From: Favolaschia claudopus
Taxonomy: Eukaryota > Basidiomycota > Agaricomycetes > Agaricales > Mycenaceae
Assembly: GCA_037176885.1 (NCBI GenBank)
Contig: JAWWNJ010000122.1
Coordinates: forward strand, 124,001 to 188,000
Length of the DNA: 64,000 bases
Direction of reading: 5' to 3'
Part shown: piece after piece, positions 44,776 to 57,135 of the stretch
Layout of the letters: each line of letters opens with the position of its first letter
Position numbering within the stretch: position 1 is the stretch's first letter
Notes under the pieces: generated by a model
Databases searched by the model: none
The model's input: the letters and a program-made list of their open reading frames with translations, nothing else
What the model was told of the DNA's origin: nothing
Translations under genes and position numbers: made by a program

Positions 44776-44962
44776 GGCGAAAGACAAGGAGGGCAAATTG
44801 GGCTTCCAAAGATCAGATAATCTTTCGATCTTTGACAGGTCACATCTGTCACATCTGCCAGCGAAGCAATTGCGTCGCAAGATTCGCTGTGTCGCCGGGG
44901 AGTATGTAGAAGCTATGTGGGCTGATGCATTGGGTGTGTGCTATTGGATGACTGACTATGTA

Positions 44963-45128
44963 CAGTCGAAGCTGTCATAACCCATAGCTCCCATAACCCA
45001 TAATCTCCCTTAACCCATACATTTTTGGGGGTTTTTGACCGGTTTTTGGCTGGGATAACCCATAAATCTGTCATATCCCATAGCTTTTAGGCTCTACCGA
45101 GGGCTATGGGTTATGACAGCTTGGACTG
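44963..45128. mobile_element. TA-flanked MITE, 166 bp (CAGTCSAAGCTG ends)
   Basis: The ends CAGTCGAAGCTGTCATAACC and inverse (one difference) are flanked by TA at 44961-44962 and 45129-45130. It is nearly identical in sequence and length to 17501-17666. It sits at the truncated end of the Copia fragment. Confidence 0.92.
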
Positions 45129-45130
45129 TA

Positions 45131-47044
45131 GTCTGTGATTAACACCCTGATAGCTGCCTTCTCTCTTTTGCCTAGCACTTGGGTCGAGATTAGCTGTATC
45201 GCTGTACTGGTGGTGCGACGACGGTGGGTATGTAGCGGACGTGGTGACGCAATGGGATTTTTCCTGCGGGCAATGTGCTCAGAGATGGAAGTAGGGTTTA
45301 CTGGGACAGGAATGCGAGAGGGTGTTTCGCGTTTTACTGTGCTGATAGTCTCTGTGTCTGTCTCCCCCCCTTGCCGAATGGAAAAAGTCCCTGGTGCTCC
45401 CACTGGCTCAACATCGTCAATCACGCTCCCACTGTCTGAGGGCTCCCTCTCCTGTTCAGGACGGAACAAGAACTCCCACTGAGTTTGGGGTGCAGGGTCC
45501 TGAAGGACAGAGGTGTCTGTTTCCCCTGTCTCATCGAAGCGGACATGTCGGCTGTGGAAGATGGCCTTGGTCTTTACATCCAGGAGGCGATACGCCTTCT
45601 TCCCATCCCCCACATCACCATTACCATAGCCAAGCATGATGCACTGGCGGCCACGGTTGGAGAACTTCCCGACGTGCTTGTCCTTTGGTATCAAAGCATA
45701 TCCCGTGCAGCCAAACGGTCGGAACTGAATGGGGTCAACCTTTCGCTTGAACAGGGTCTCGTATGGTGGTACACCGTTGTTGGAGGAGTATGGCCGGCGT
45801 CCAAGAACGTAGGAGGCACAGCTCATGGCTTCCTTCCAGAAGTTTTGTGGAAGGCCTGAATCGATGAGCATGGTGAGGGCGGTGGAAACGAGCGTCTGAT
45901 TTGCTCGTTCAGCTACACCATTCTGCTCGGGCGTGTCTGCGGCGGTCGTGTGATGGATGATTCCGCTGGCTTTCAATTCTGAACTCCCCCCCGTTGTCGG
46001 TGCGCCAGAAGTCAATGAAGTTTTCGGAGAATATGATCTCCTCAATCTCTTCCTCAAAGAAGGCTTGCACGTCCGCCTTCCATTGCTTGAAGGCAGCATG
46101 CACGTCGCTCTTCTTCTTGAGGTAGAGTACCCAATCAAAGCCACTGTAATCGTCGAAGAAGGTAATCCAGTAACGATACCCGTCTCGAGACTGTGGGCTG
46201 ACCGGTCCGCCGACGTCACTATGTATAATCTGTAGTGGGCGTGTTGCCCGCTGACGTCCCTCAGTTGGGAACGGCTGCTTGCGCATCTTTCCCTGAGCGC
46301 AGGCGTGGCAGAATTTAGGGGTACCGGTGGTGCGCTCCACACCCTTCAGGTGTCCCTTCCTGACCATACGCTCAAGGCTGTCTATTCCCAATGTACATGT
46401 GCCATGCGGCGGTGGAGGACGTTAATGTCGACGGCGGCAAGTGCACATTCCTCCTGGACCACCGGCTCTGCAGTCAAATGGTATAGCCCTTGGTCATGGT
46501 TGACCTCGAGAACGACATCGCCATTGCGGTCGAGAACATGACCACCTGTCCTCCCAAAGATTGAAGTCAGGTTACCCTGTTGGGCTAGCTTCTGTACGGA
46601 AATGAGGGAGATCTGGAATGAGGGGAGGTATAGGACGTTTGAGAGTGTGAGGAGCGTCTGTTTGCCTCTGACAGTGCTGAGGAGCTGGATTTCCCCAATT
46701 CCCGTTGCATCAGCGAATGAGTCATCCTCAAAACGTACTTTTCTTGGGGGGTCAAGCTGCTGAAAGGTCTTAGCTATGAACCACTCCAGGACCGGTACCA
46801 TGTGTGTTGACGCGCCGGTGTCAAGGACTGTTGTGTAGACGAGGGCAGGTGTCGTTTCACTCGCAGCATAAGCTCCAATGCATTTTGCAAGGTCCTTCGA
46901 TACAGAGTTTCCGAATGCAGTAACATAATGTCCGCTCTCATCGCCCCCTGCATTTAGCGCCTTCGCCCCATCCTCCTCCGCCTTCTTCTTGAGGTCGCGG
47001 CAGTCTTTGGTGTCATGATAGCAAAGGCCGTGGACTTGGCACTT
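45131..47044 (-). pseudogene. Ty1/Copia retrotransposon, gag-to-integrase half
   Basis: On the minus strand from 47044: the end of Gag with a zinc knuckle (CQVHGLCYHDTKDC), the aspartic protease (VLDTGASTHM, ~46815), the gag pre-integrase zinc region (LHRRMAHVH ... FCHACAQGK), and the integrase core with HSDVGGPVS, RTDNGGEF and TPEQNGVAERANQT (D, D, E). It continues to the linker PSRIPVPVNPTSISEHIARR. One-base losses occur near 46387 and near 45995. It ends at about 45205 where homology to the other half stops, followed by unrelated sequence and a MITE. No LTR was identified. Confidence 0.88.
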
Positions 47045-48603
47045 CCGAGCCGTCGAAGCACAGCTCAAGGTCACGAGTATACTTCATGTAGCGCAGGCCG
47101 CGCTTTGCAGCTTCCCAGTGGCATGCTTTGGGGTTTGCACTGTACCGTCCAAGCACGCCAACAAGGTATGCCAAGTCAGGTCGTGTCCCCTGGACAGCAT
47201 GAATTGAGCCAACCACAGTAGCATATGACACTGTCTCTCCGTTTATGGTCTGTTGGAGCATTGTGGTGTTGTTGACGGGGTCTTCAGCAGTGAGGCGAGG
47301 GGTCGAAGCCATTGGAGTTTTTGACGGGTTACAGTCTGCCATACCGCAACGCTTAAGGACAGCGTCAATGTACTTCGTTTGGGAAAGAGAGATAGTGCGT
47401 CGCTGTCGGTCCAGTTTGATCTCGATCCCAAGGATGAACGAAGCAGCTCCAAGGTCCCGCATCTTGAATGTGGATGCGAGGAGAGCTTTTATCTTGTCCA
47501 TGTATGGACGGGATGAGGCTGCAAGCAGTAGGTCGTCAACGTAGACCACCAGGTAACATATCTCCCCTTTCTTTCCCTTGAAGACGTACAGGCATGTCTC
47601 TGCGTCCAGCCGGTATGCATCAAGCTCCAGCAGTTTTGCGTCGAGAGAACGTTTGAGTCGCCAACAGAACCCCTCTGGAATATCCACTCCCTCCGGCGGT
47701 GAGACGTAGATGGCGTCCTCGAGGACACCGAGTGGATACGTCCATCTGGTCCAGCTCCAGGTCGTACTTGGCAGCCAGCAAGCAGACGATGCGGATGGAC
47801 TCAAGGTTCGCAACGGGTGCAAAGGTCTCCTTGAGGTTTCCACCATGCTGTCCAAAATCCCGGGCGACAATACAGAGCTTGTATCGTTCGATGTTCCCCT
47901 TGCTGTCCAGCTTTATGCGCATGACTAGTTTGGTGCTGATTGGTTTGACTCCAGTGGGTGTGGGGACGATCTCATAGGCATCGTTCTCAGCCAAGTTTCC
48001 CATCTCCTCAGCAAGTGCAGCCCTCCACTTTTCAGCGTCTGGTCCGCTGAATGCCTCAGTAAGTGTAGCGGGAGTAGGGATTTCACTCGGGCCACTATTG
48101 GCCACGCCAGCAAAGAAGGCATCGTCAATGTCAATGAGCTCGACTTCGGGTTCTTCCTCAATGATTTGTGGAAGGTCGGCGACTTGGAGGGGAGGGGATT
48201 CTGGCTCGGCCGGCTGAAGCAGCGGTTCGGGTTTCCGGAGCTGCTGAGGACCATTTGACTTCTGTAGGAGGTTTCGGTTTCGATCTGCTGGTTCTCTGAC
48301 ACGTTCTCCTCGTCGGAGCATGGGCTCATCAGGCTTTGGCAGAGCTGGGACTGGTACCGGTGGCGCGACAACGGTGGGTAATGGACGTGGTGACGCAATG
48401 GGATTTTTCCTGCGGGCAATGTGCTCAGAGATGGAAGTAGGGTTTACAGGAATGCGAGAGGGTGTTTCGCGTTTTACTGTGCTGATAGTCTCTGTGTCTG
48501 TCTCCACCCCCCCCTTGCCGAATGGAAAAAGTCTCTGGTGCTCCCGCTGGCTCGACATCGTCAATCACGCTCCCATTGTCTGAAGGCTCCCTCTCCTGTT
48601 CAT
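47045..48603 (-). pseudogene. Ty1/Copia retrotransposon, integrase tail-to-RT half
   Basis: From 48603 the linker (SISEHIARRKNPIAS) repeats sequence found at the end of the other half. The RVT_2 reverse transcriptase follows: AFSGPDAEKWRAALAEEMGN, RYKLCIVARDFGQ, LELDQMDVST, VSPPEGVDIPEGFCWRLKRS, and the active site YLVVYVDDLLLAA (~47545). It then runs to GSIHAVQGTRPDLAYLVGV and MKYTRDLELCFDGSE, the edge of RNase H. The region after LKRSL is deleted (YGLKQ motif missing), and there is a frame slip near 47740. At 47045 it is joined directly to the Gag part of the other half. Confidence 0.88.
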
Positions 48604-49076
48604 GTACCCACACTCTGAAAATCAGTCGTCGTCCCCGGATTTTCATGTACCTAGCGCTCAAATAAAATCATATTCTTTTTTGACGTTTTCATGTGCCATT
48701 TTAATGTGCTCAGTACATGAAAATCATTTAAAAGTTCAGAGCACCGTCTCAAATCATGGGCATCGTACATTAAACTCGACGGAGGGCGAATTAAATTTAT
48801 AGGAAAAATATATGATATTGAGACTATATAGGTACAAATGGTACAGTACGGCAGCTACGATTCAGATTGCACTCGACACCCTTGCTCGGCGCTCAACGGC
48901 GACACTTCTCGTCCATCAGACCGGAGAGAGAGAGAGAGCTAACGTCCTGCGACTAGATGGTGTCAATGAAGATATAGACATAAATAAATACACATCGACA
49001 CACCAATGACGTCCGCTCCTGGCCATCCGTCTCGTCATACTGTCCTATCATCGTGTTGATCTTCGTTGCCGGAATC
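48604..49076. other. No gene recognised
   Basis: TTTTCATGTACC-type strings near 48602-48730 are shared with 37.8 kb and 50.1 kb, suggesting an unresolved repeat. Confidence 0.4.
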
Positions 49077-49084
49077 GTTGTAGC

Positions 49085-49523
49085 CAAGGGGCGACCTGTC
49101 AAGCGGCATCAGAAAAAGTCCCTAACAGTATGTTCGTGTTTGTCGCCAGCCTCAACCTCACCATCCAGCCTCCCTGTACATTCTCTGTGCAGTGGATCTA
49201 CCTGAAATATGTTTAGACAAATCCTTTTGAGCTATATGAGTACTTGTATACGAAAATTGGCGTAAAAAACGGGTGAAAGACCATACTGCATGACTTGGTG
49301 GGCTGGAGTCACGTAATACAATTCTGCAAAGAATAGGCTCCAAAAATTTTTTGCGTAGGACAACATCCTTCCGAGGTGCTCAAAAACATGATGGGGTGTT
49401 CAGTTGGTGTATTTCTCGGCGGCAGCTTGCAAGTACTGTGGGTTCAAGTGGTTGGACGCCGACGACAAACACGAACATACTGTTAGGGTCTTTTTCTCAT
49501 GCCGCTTGACAGGTCGCCCCTTG
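49085..49523. mobile_element. hAT-type MITE, 439 bp
   Basis: The ends begin CAAGGGGCGACCTGTCAAGC and extend about 60 bp inversely with small indels. A perfect 8-bp TSD GTTGTAGC lies at 49077-49084 and 49524-49531. It shares the CAAGGGG start with the hAT MITE at 7186. Confidence 0.93.
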
Positions 49524-49737
49524 GTTGTAGCTGTCGCGACAAGTGCCTGAGATCACGACAAGCAAGTTTGAAGACCATCCACTTTGTTGACGTACCACGG
49601 TTCCCAAATACAGCCCACCCTCGCATGTAGACTACCCCGTATCCTCCGCATGTCTAACCAACTTGTGCGGGCGTTGTTGCTGGCGGGATCTGCTACGTCA
49701 GTGTTGACTCTAGCAAGAGAGGGAGGGATAGAGCGGG

Positions 49738-49850
49738 GGCGGTGACAGCGACGGCGACGGCGACAGCGACAGCGACAGCGATGGCGATGGCGATGGCGAT
49801 GGCGATGGCGACGACGAGTTGGCGAGATGGTGGTGGTGGTGGTAGGGCGA
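49738..49850 (+). repeat. GCGACG/GCGATG microsatellite
   Basis: Hexanucleotide repeats (GCGACG, GCGACA, GCGATG) followed by GGT repeats. Open frames across it are only repeat artefacts (Arg-His or Ala-Ile). Confidence 0.9.
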
Positions 49851-50149
49851 CAAGAGACTGTGAGAGCGTCTGCAGCATATGTGCTGCGGATGTGGAGCTC
49901 TGACGTCACTGTCCGGCAACTCGGCATTTGGACTTGGACGTTTTTGTGCTTTTTTTGCCCTGGACGGCGCTGTGATTTTCATGTCCAAGTCCATGATTTT
50001 TCGAGGGGGTGCGCATCCACTGAATTTCGTTGAATGGGGCCTCATTACTCTGGGATACATGAAACACAAAAATCATGGGCATTTCCATGAAATAACTAAT
50101 TCATTGTCTAGATACATGAAAATCAGGCGCCGATGTTTTCACAGTGGAA

Positions 50150-50490
50150 ATATATAAATTCATTTTTCAGTAAGTATTCTAGTTTCAACCCCAAAGGAAC
50201 TTGAGAATGTAGTTTTGGGGATAGTTTACCGCTTCCTCCGAAGTTTTGAATGAAGTTCAACGTTCAACTTGCGACCGGAAGTTTTGAATCTGAAGTTGAA
50301 CTTGTAGTCAAAGTTGAACTTGGATGAAGTTCGGCATCAGCAAAATGTAGTCTTACTGATTCTCATTTAGATCCTGGTGAGTTTTTATGTACCAGAAGTT
50401 TGAATGATCTATTGACAGAGCCCCAAACTGGAACTCATCATTCGGCTAAGACCGGCAACTACAACATCCTGATCTTGTTGATGCGCGCCT
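50150..50490 (+). repeat. Direct repeat C, left copy
   Basis: This parallels 54860-55240: TATAAATTCATTTTTCAGTA, ATTCTAGTTTCAACC, CGAAGTTTTGA, GAAGTTGAACTTGTAGT, GGCATCA. It could be an old LTR or another dispersed element. Confidence 0.65.
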
Positions 50491-53400
50491 AGCACATTGA
50501 TCCTTTTCTCGGCATTGTTCTCAGTTGCTTCGACTTATTCCAAAATATTTACGCTCGGCGTCACGCATCAGAGTGGTGCCGAGATGCCGTCGCGTGACCT
50601 GATGGCTCGGTGATCGTTCCCAATTGTGAAACTCGCTTTCGTCGGCGGCGGCGCGTTGGCCTCGCTATATTGTGGTTCGAAAGCATTGATACCTCGGTAT
50701 AACGTGTCAATGTATTTGTACTCTGGTCTGAAAGTTTCAGTGAAGCAATACGGGCCGGAATTGGGGGAATCTACGGTAAAATTCGTGTATTTAAGCTGTT
50801 GGCCTCAGCTTTCGGCGGAATTTAGCGCGGCATGCCTGCCAAAAAAGCTTCTGCATTCATTTCTGAGTCTGTTAGACGTGTAGAGCGTGTCCCGGGTACA
50901 TGTGTTGGATAAATGGAGAAGAGAACTCTTTGATTTCCTTTTTGGGATGTTCAACTTCGCTTTGACGCGGTTTTACGCCGAATATGCTGCCTCTTTCAAG
51001 ATTCTGAGCATACAGTATCATCAAGTGAGTCTATTAGATCATCCCCACAAACCTATGAGAGAGGAGAGGGCCAGAATAAAGCACATTGAATTTATTTGGC
51101 TGCGTAAGTGAATCTGGGCAGCGTAAGTAGCGTCAGTACTTACGCGCGGTAAATTTACGGTAAAGATCGTAAATTTTGTAAATCGGCCCTCGGCTAAAGG
51201 CCCAGGGCTTCCCATACACGGTATATGACGGTAAATCCATCACGCCGCTTAGCGTTGTGATCAAAATTTACTTTCTCAACTTACTGCGTCAGTCCGCGTC
51301 TTTTCCCGCGTTCAGACGCGTCTTGGGCGTGTTTTTCAATAGCATGAGCATGAGAATATATTCTACGGTCTTAAAAACGCGTTTTATTGACGTGTACGAC
51401 ACCCAAATCAGCCACCTTACATCACCCCATCAAAACAACACTTGGGTGCAATCTCGAACTTGGGCGTGTACAGAGCCGCACCTACGTCAAGAAACAGACT
51501 TTCTGGATGTATATGATTATCTTAGCCCATTTGTTCAGCATTGGAACGTGTGTTCTGACTTCAAATAATTGTTTTTTGTGAAAACCTCATGACTTGGAAT
51601 GTGCCGCTTCCTCAGCTTCAATAGCGAGTTCAGAGAAGGTTCTGAACGCCAATACTGCGTGAATGATGAGTATAGAGTATAGTTTGACCCTTTATACAGG
51701 GGTCATACCTCTCAAATAGCATGCACAAGTGGCAACAAGCCAATGATTCCAACTGAGTCCAATTTTCTATCCCAAGAGGTGGCAACTCAATGTAAAGTCC
51801 TTCCCCGCTAATACTTCTCTTAATATGAGCAACATATCGAGTCTCTGGGTTCAGAAATATAGCTATATGGTTCCTTGAGCTCAGCAATGAACCATGTATG
51901 TATATTGGCTTGTTTCTCACGAAAACCCCCCATAAAACTTTGATTCTCGTCCCAGTAGGTAACTATAGACTATAATAACTCATCAATTGAGATTGGCTTC
52001 TAATTAGAGCACCCAGTATGAAAGAGCGCGCGAGGTTGCACTTTGTTTCCAAAACAGGCAATATATTGACAGCTGATGCGGTTTTGATGCCGCCTCGGCG
52101 ATTTACCGTGACGTGACATATTTACTGATCAAAACGTAAATATAAGCAGATAAAGAGACTTCTTCCTAACACCTGATGTACTGTATAAGCTTCATTTTTT
52201 TCTTATCATCCTTTACCATTATCTGTATCAAATGTAAATACCATGTAATATTTCCCCCCCAGATGTCAACCTGATCGAAGCTGTTGCTTCCCGTGTCGCT
52301 TCGTACAGACTCCTCGTCATAATTCTCCTGAGTCCCATTCACTTTGAATGCGAGGCTAGCATCCAAGCTTCTGAAAATTTTCATCGCTTTGGAGAAAAGC
52401 TAATGTTGTGAGCTAACCACCGTTGCAACTTTGAAGAGATGACACTGTTTGTTCACTTTGAGACAGGGCAAGCGCCCACACATCAGTCTCTCGACACATT
52501 TGACTTTCTAATACCTCGGTTGTGTTGAAAGGGACTGGGCCTTGAGAGATGAACACCATAAAAATTGGTATAATTATAAGTCGGCTTTTGTGGTCTGAAT
52601 TCAGGAATCCACATACCATAACATCTGCTTGAATCAGATAGATCTAGAATTGTGTTTCACGAAGTACACAAATTAGGACTAGAGGTTTATTCTCACCTGC
52701 CAGTAGTTGAGTGTCTTTCAGTAGGACAAAGTGGGTCCTGACTTGATTCAAGTGGAAAACTTGACCGGAAAAAGCAACATTCTGCCATCACGGTGACTGG
52801 TGTATTGAGAGATATTGGCTTGGTTCACAATTGGGTTGCCCAAATCAACCGGTGAAATGGCAGAGCAGCTTCATACCCGAATCAATATTGAGAATTGATG
52901 AAGCAAGACTTATGAATACAGAAACTCTAACCTGAAGACCCCTGATGGTTGATTGTAGAGGGCACCACAGATGAGTAGCGAAATTGAATCACAGGTGAAC
53001 ATCTTATTGAACTGCGAGGTTAGTGAGATTAATTTGAAGAAGGGAAGGAACCATACAGACTTATCTGTGTTTGAATGAAAACCCATTGACACTCCGTCTC
53101 TGACAAGGTTGAAGGCCGTTGCCTAAATTGAGGCGTTGGGAACTATGAGTCTACGACGCGTATTCAGATCGAATTCAGATGCCCGTTCAGTCGGTGATAA
53201 TAAGTTCAAATTACCTTTGTGTTGATCGATAATATACATACTGTATGTGTGGATGCGTGCTTCGACTCGGCATAGGTTGCTTTCAGAATTGTTAACCAGT
53301 GGTAAAGTTAATAATTCAGTCGTTCACCTGACATAACTTTGTCGTAGTAGGGGAGGAACTCCGATCCGAAGAAGGGGAGATGAGTGCGGAAGGACATGTA

Positions 53401-54859
53401 CATGCGAATTTCGATCTGCTCGGATTTCCCGAACACAGTCAGTTGAACATTAACAGCGCTGGATGGGTTACTGGGTAGGTATTACTAGGTAAGTGGCAAA
53501 ACTCGAAGCTTAGAACATCCTTGCCTAGTACTTATTGGTATCTCCGAGTCAGATTGATTCAGGGTCAGCGGGAAACTGTATTGCCCACCTCAGCCATGAT
53601 TTGAATCCCGACAGCTCAACACAACCTCCAAAAAATTCAGTCAGCATGAGTTTTTTAGTCAATAGGCGGAGACAGAAAGCGATAGACTTGGAAGAGATGG
53701 ACTTGTTGAAGCGTAAAAAAAAATGGATATAATCTTGGTCCTCAAGTTTGAGTGGGCGGAAATTTTGAATCGCTCAACGCCGATTCAAAAATAATGCATG
53801 AAAATCTGTTGATGTGAAGAACTTTCAATATCAACAGTCAGTAAGTTGAAGCTCTCAGAACTTTCCTGGAATTCGAGTCTAGTCCGTTGATAGTCAAGAC
53901 ATTGGAGGTGGGTCCCAAACGGTATTGAAGTTTGAAATCCCGGATTCAAAAACTAGTAGATTTGATTCCGAAAAATCAAAAACCTGATGAAATGAATAGT
54001 CTATTGACAAGACTTTGTTCCACAGTAATTTACTCGGCTGCAATGTAGATTAAATTAAGGCAGCAAGCGCAAGAAAAGGGATAAAATCCGCGCACCGAGA
54101 CGTCAAGAGACCGGTTCATTGAATCAACAAAGAAGAAAATTGATTAGAACAAAATGTGTCTAACCTCCGAGTCGAAGAAAAGGCTGCCAATTCTGTAAAC
54201 TCAAGCACTGTGTGATTACAAGTTCACAACCGAATAAGTAGTGACTGACAACATCAACAGCAGAGCTCCCAAAGCTTTAAATTTCTTGAGAAATTCAATG
54301 TGAATGGAAACGGCCCAGTAATACAATTCATAATGTGAGCAACTCGTAGCAACCCTAGCTCAGCATCGGCATGTATCCCAACTGTGATGGAGTTGAATGA
54401 AGAACTCACAGAAGGCTGATCCTCCGAGATTTGAATTAACCTTTTTCTGTAAAGTCCCAGACACAAGTCAGTTTGAGACTTCGAGCGCTCCTAATCGAGG
54501 GTGTTGAGTCAGTGTTGAGTCAATGTTGAGTCCTGAAGAGTTTGAATTATGACGATCTTCGAAATGGCAGATCATTGGGACAGAAAGACTTTTTAGAAGA
54601 GATAATACTTTGAGAAGAGGGGTTAGATTGATGGGGAAACCGATTCGGGGCGTGTAATCCGCCATCACATAAACTGATGATCATTGATGCATGATAGTGG
54701 CTGGGCCCATCAAATCTGCCAACGAAGTTGAACTTGAAGTTCAAGCCCCAAAACTTCGACCACTGCCAAACCTCGTGTAACAAGTGCCATTTGTGATCTT
54801 CGTCCTCTCCAAACCGCTCAACTTCCAGCTAGGCGCGCTGTGAAAGAGTGACTGTACCA
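50491..54859. other. AT-rich stretch without recognisable genes
   Basis: This 4.4-kb interval lies between the two copies of direct repeat C. Only short open frames occur (e.g. minus strand 52166-52384, 52413-52619, 54254-54466), none with recognisable domains. They could be exons of an unknown intron-rich minus-strand gene or chance frames. TTGAAGTTGAA-type strings recur. Confidence 0.4.
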
Positions 54860-55240
54860 TATAAATTCATTTTTCAGTAATATAAATTCATTTTTCAGTA
54901 AATATTCTAGTTTCAACCAAAAAGGAAGCTGAGATCGTAGTTTTCGGGGTGGTTTACCCCTTGGTTCGAAGTTTTGACCCCAGTTCAACTTCCCACCCGA
55001 AGTTTTCCAAAACTGGCAATTGAAGCGGAAGTTGAACTTGTAGTTGAAGTTGAACTTGAATGATGTTTGGCATCAATCATATGAAGATTTACTTGATTCT
55101 CAATTAGACTGCTGTGAGGTCAGATATAGCCAGAGGTTTGAATCATCCTTCCACGTAGTTTGAGCAGCGTTGGATCAATCAGTCATCATGCCGCCACTCG
55201 GCAGCTGCAACTCTCTTGATCCGCTTGATGGCATCATGAT
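54860..55240 (+). repeat. Direct repeat C, right copy
   Basis: Same sequence as 50150-50490, diverged. It contains an extra local duplication of TATAAATTCATTTTTCAGTA (54864 and 54885). Confidence 0.65.
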
Positions 55241-55668
55241 CGCTTTCTGAACAACATTGAGAAGTTGTTTGTTGATCATGTATCCGCCTTTGCTGGCTGT
55301 AGGTTCTTTCCTATGTCCTCTCCCTCCCTTTACCTTAGTATTTGATTTATTCCCAGGTTGGTCAACGTCACACCAATTTTCTGACTCTTTGGTCTACTTC
55401 CGTTGAGAGTGTCAACTGAAGTGTGCGGATACTGAGCTCACGCTCCCTAGGAGGCTTGACACATTTATAATTTTGCTAGTAGCCTTGGCAGAGCCATGCA
55501 TATCTATCAGTATCAATGGCCCTTAGCTACCCTATCATATGCTCTCAACAAGTTAAAGCCTGCATCACATAGCATGTGTCGTTTGTAGGGATCTACCTAT
55601 CATTCCGAGTTGCATTAATCAGTATTGCTTCTCAACTTTGAACGGAAAGAGTCTTACTTGAAACGAAG
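55241..55668. other. No gene recognised
   Basis: I see nothing identifiable on either strand in this interval. Confidence 0.4.
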
Positions 55669-55676
55669 TCCACCAG

Positions 55677-56100
55677 TAGTGTTTTTCCGGCCTTGGCTTG
55701 GCCTGAAAGCCATGGCTTTGGCCCGCTTTGAGGTGGCTTTGGCTTCTTCAAACCCAAGGCCGGGCCAAACCCCACGGCTTTGGCTTGGCCCGGCCTGGCT
55801 TTGGCTTAAGCCATGGCCTTCGGCTGCCGCTTCCGACTGCTTTCTGTGGGTTGAAAAAAAGCATAAGTCGCTCTAAATATGGTATCAATATCGTGTAGAA
55901 ACTTATCTGACCTTCAGAATGCCCAGCACACTTAGCCGGGGTCCACAAAGCCGTGACTTTTTGGCCCGGCTTTGGCTTGCGAGATCGTCGAGCCGGGCCA
56001 AAAGCCGTCAAAAGCCAAAAGTTTGGCTTGGCTTTGGCCTTGGTACCAAAGCCAAAAAGCCGGGGCTTTTTGGCCTGAGGCCAAAGCCGGAGAAACACTA
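55677..56100. mobile_element. hAT-type element with GGCTTTGGC-rich ends, 424 bp
   Basis: A perfect 8-bp TSD TCCACCAG lies at 55669-55676 and 56101-56108. The ends are TAGTGTTTTTCCGGCCTTGG and near-inverse. Both halves are packed with GGCTTTGGC/GCCAAAGCC in both orientations. There is no gene inside. Confidence 0.92.
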
Positions 56101-56277
56101 TCCACCAGCAGCCTAGAAAATACGAGTCCGAGACAGTAAACCTGTGTAAAGTCTGAATCAATGTCAAGTGAACACATACATAAGAATACTTTGACATCCG
56201 CAATATAATCTCAAGTATAATCAACGGAAAGGCATAATCAATCCAATACCAAGCAGTTGATTAAAAATATGATGTAT

Positions 56278-56607
56278 GTGGACAATGGTCCACATAGGAG
56301 GGTAAGCTTGCTTCAGTGCGAATGGGAATTCAATATCCTGAGTTGAATACGTCCAATTCATGTAGCTAATCTTGCTAAATTCATTCGGGCAACATTACTG
56401 GCTCGAGCAGTTTTCGCCCGATTTGGGTAATTAACTTATTCAGTTAATGAACCTCAGAACCGCCTCAGTAATCGCCCTCATATTCACCTTCAAAACTCTT
56501 CTGCTCCTGATGAATCTGGTTGGAGTGACTCAGCGGCCCTGTTTTTTCCGGATTATTAATTTTGACAGCTAAAGCTTATACTCACTGGATAGTGGTAAGT
56601 ATATCCA
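56278..56607 (-). repeat. Dispersed repeat B, copy 2, uninterrupted
   Basis: Inverse of 38880-39105 plus 39478-39572, continuous here; it is the empty-site reference for the 39.1-39.5 kb insertion. Confidence 0.75.
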
Positions 56608-56940
56608 AGACACTGGCTTGGTACGGCTTGGTGCGGCTAACTAGGTTACTAAGTTAGCCAGCGGTTGGCTACGTCGGCTAGCCTTACCTCCTCGGCTACT
56701 TTCGGCTATGCGCCTGTTGGCTAGAAAGGCTCTGAATGCAGTGAGTAGTGATGCAGAAACCCAGAAAAAGTTGTAGCCGAGTCTGCTCTGACCTACCTGG
56801 GTGATCCGCCGAACGTTGGGGCGCCAAAGTCCGGGACGCACGTGACCTTAACCCTAGGGAATTTGATGATGGCATCAGCTATCATTAGGGTTTGTTTCAC
56901 TTTTTCGGAGGTGAAAATACAAAAGCTTGTTCAATTGCCA
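56608..56940. other. GGCTA-rich stretch
   Basis: GGCTA/TAGCC strings are dense between 56625 and 56730. They resemble the subterminal repeats of the hAT-type elements, but no terminal inverted repeat or TSD was found. Confidence 0.4.
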
Positions 56941-56944
56941 AGAT

Positions 56945-57130
56945 GAGTGGCACTCGGAAACATTCGGCGCGCAGTCCGAAGTCACATGACAGTGACAGTG
57001 ACGGCTCCCCGAAGTCCGAGGCCTCAGGCCAGGACTCCAGGACAGTGCTTACAAACCACCTGGACGGAGATTTGTAAGCATCTGCATTCCGGAGCCCTAT
57101 ACCGATGAATGGGGAAGCAAGCTTCCCCAT
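56945..57130 (-). repeat. Dispersed repeat A, copy 2
   Basis: Inverse of 38425-38620, including the GGGGAAGCAAGCTTCCCC hairpin. Confidence 0.75.
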
Positions 57131-57135
57131 AAATG

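Noticed and set aside
49553..49930. His-Arg or Ala-Ile repeat proteins
   Set aside because: Artefacts of the GCGATG microsatellite read in several frames.
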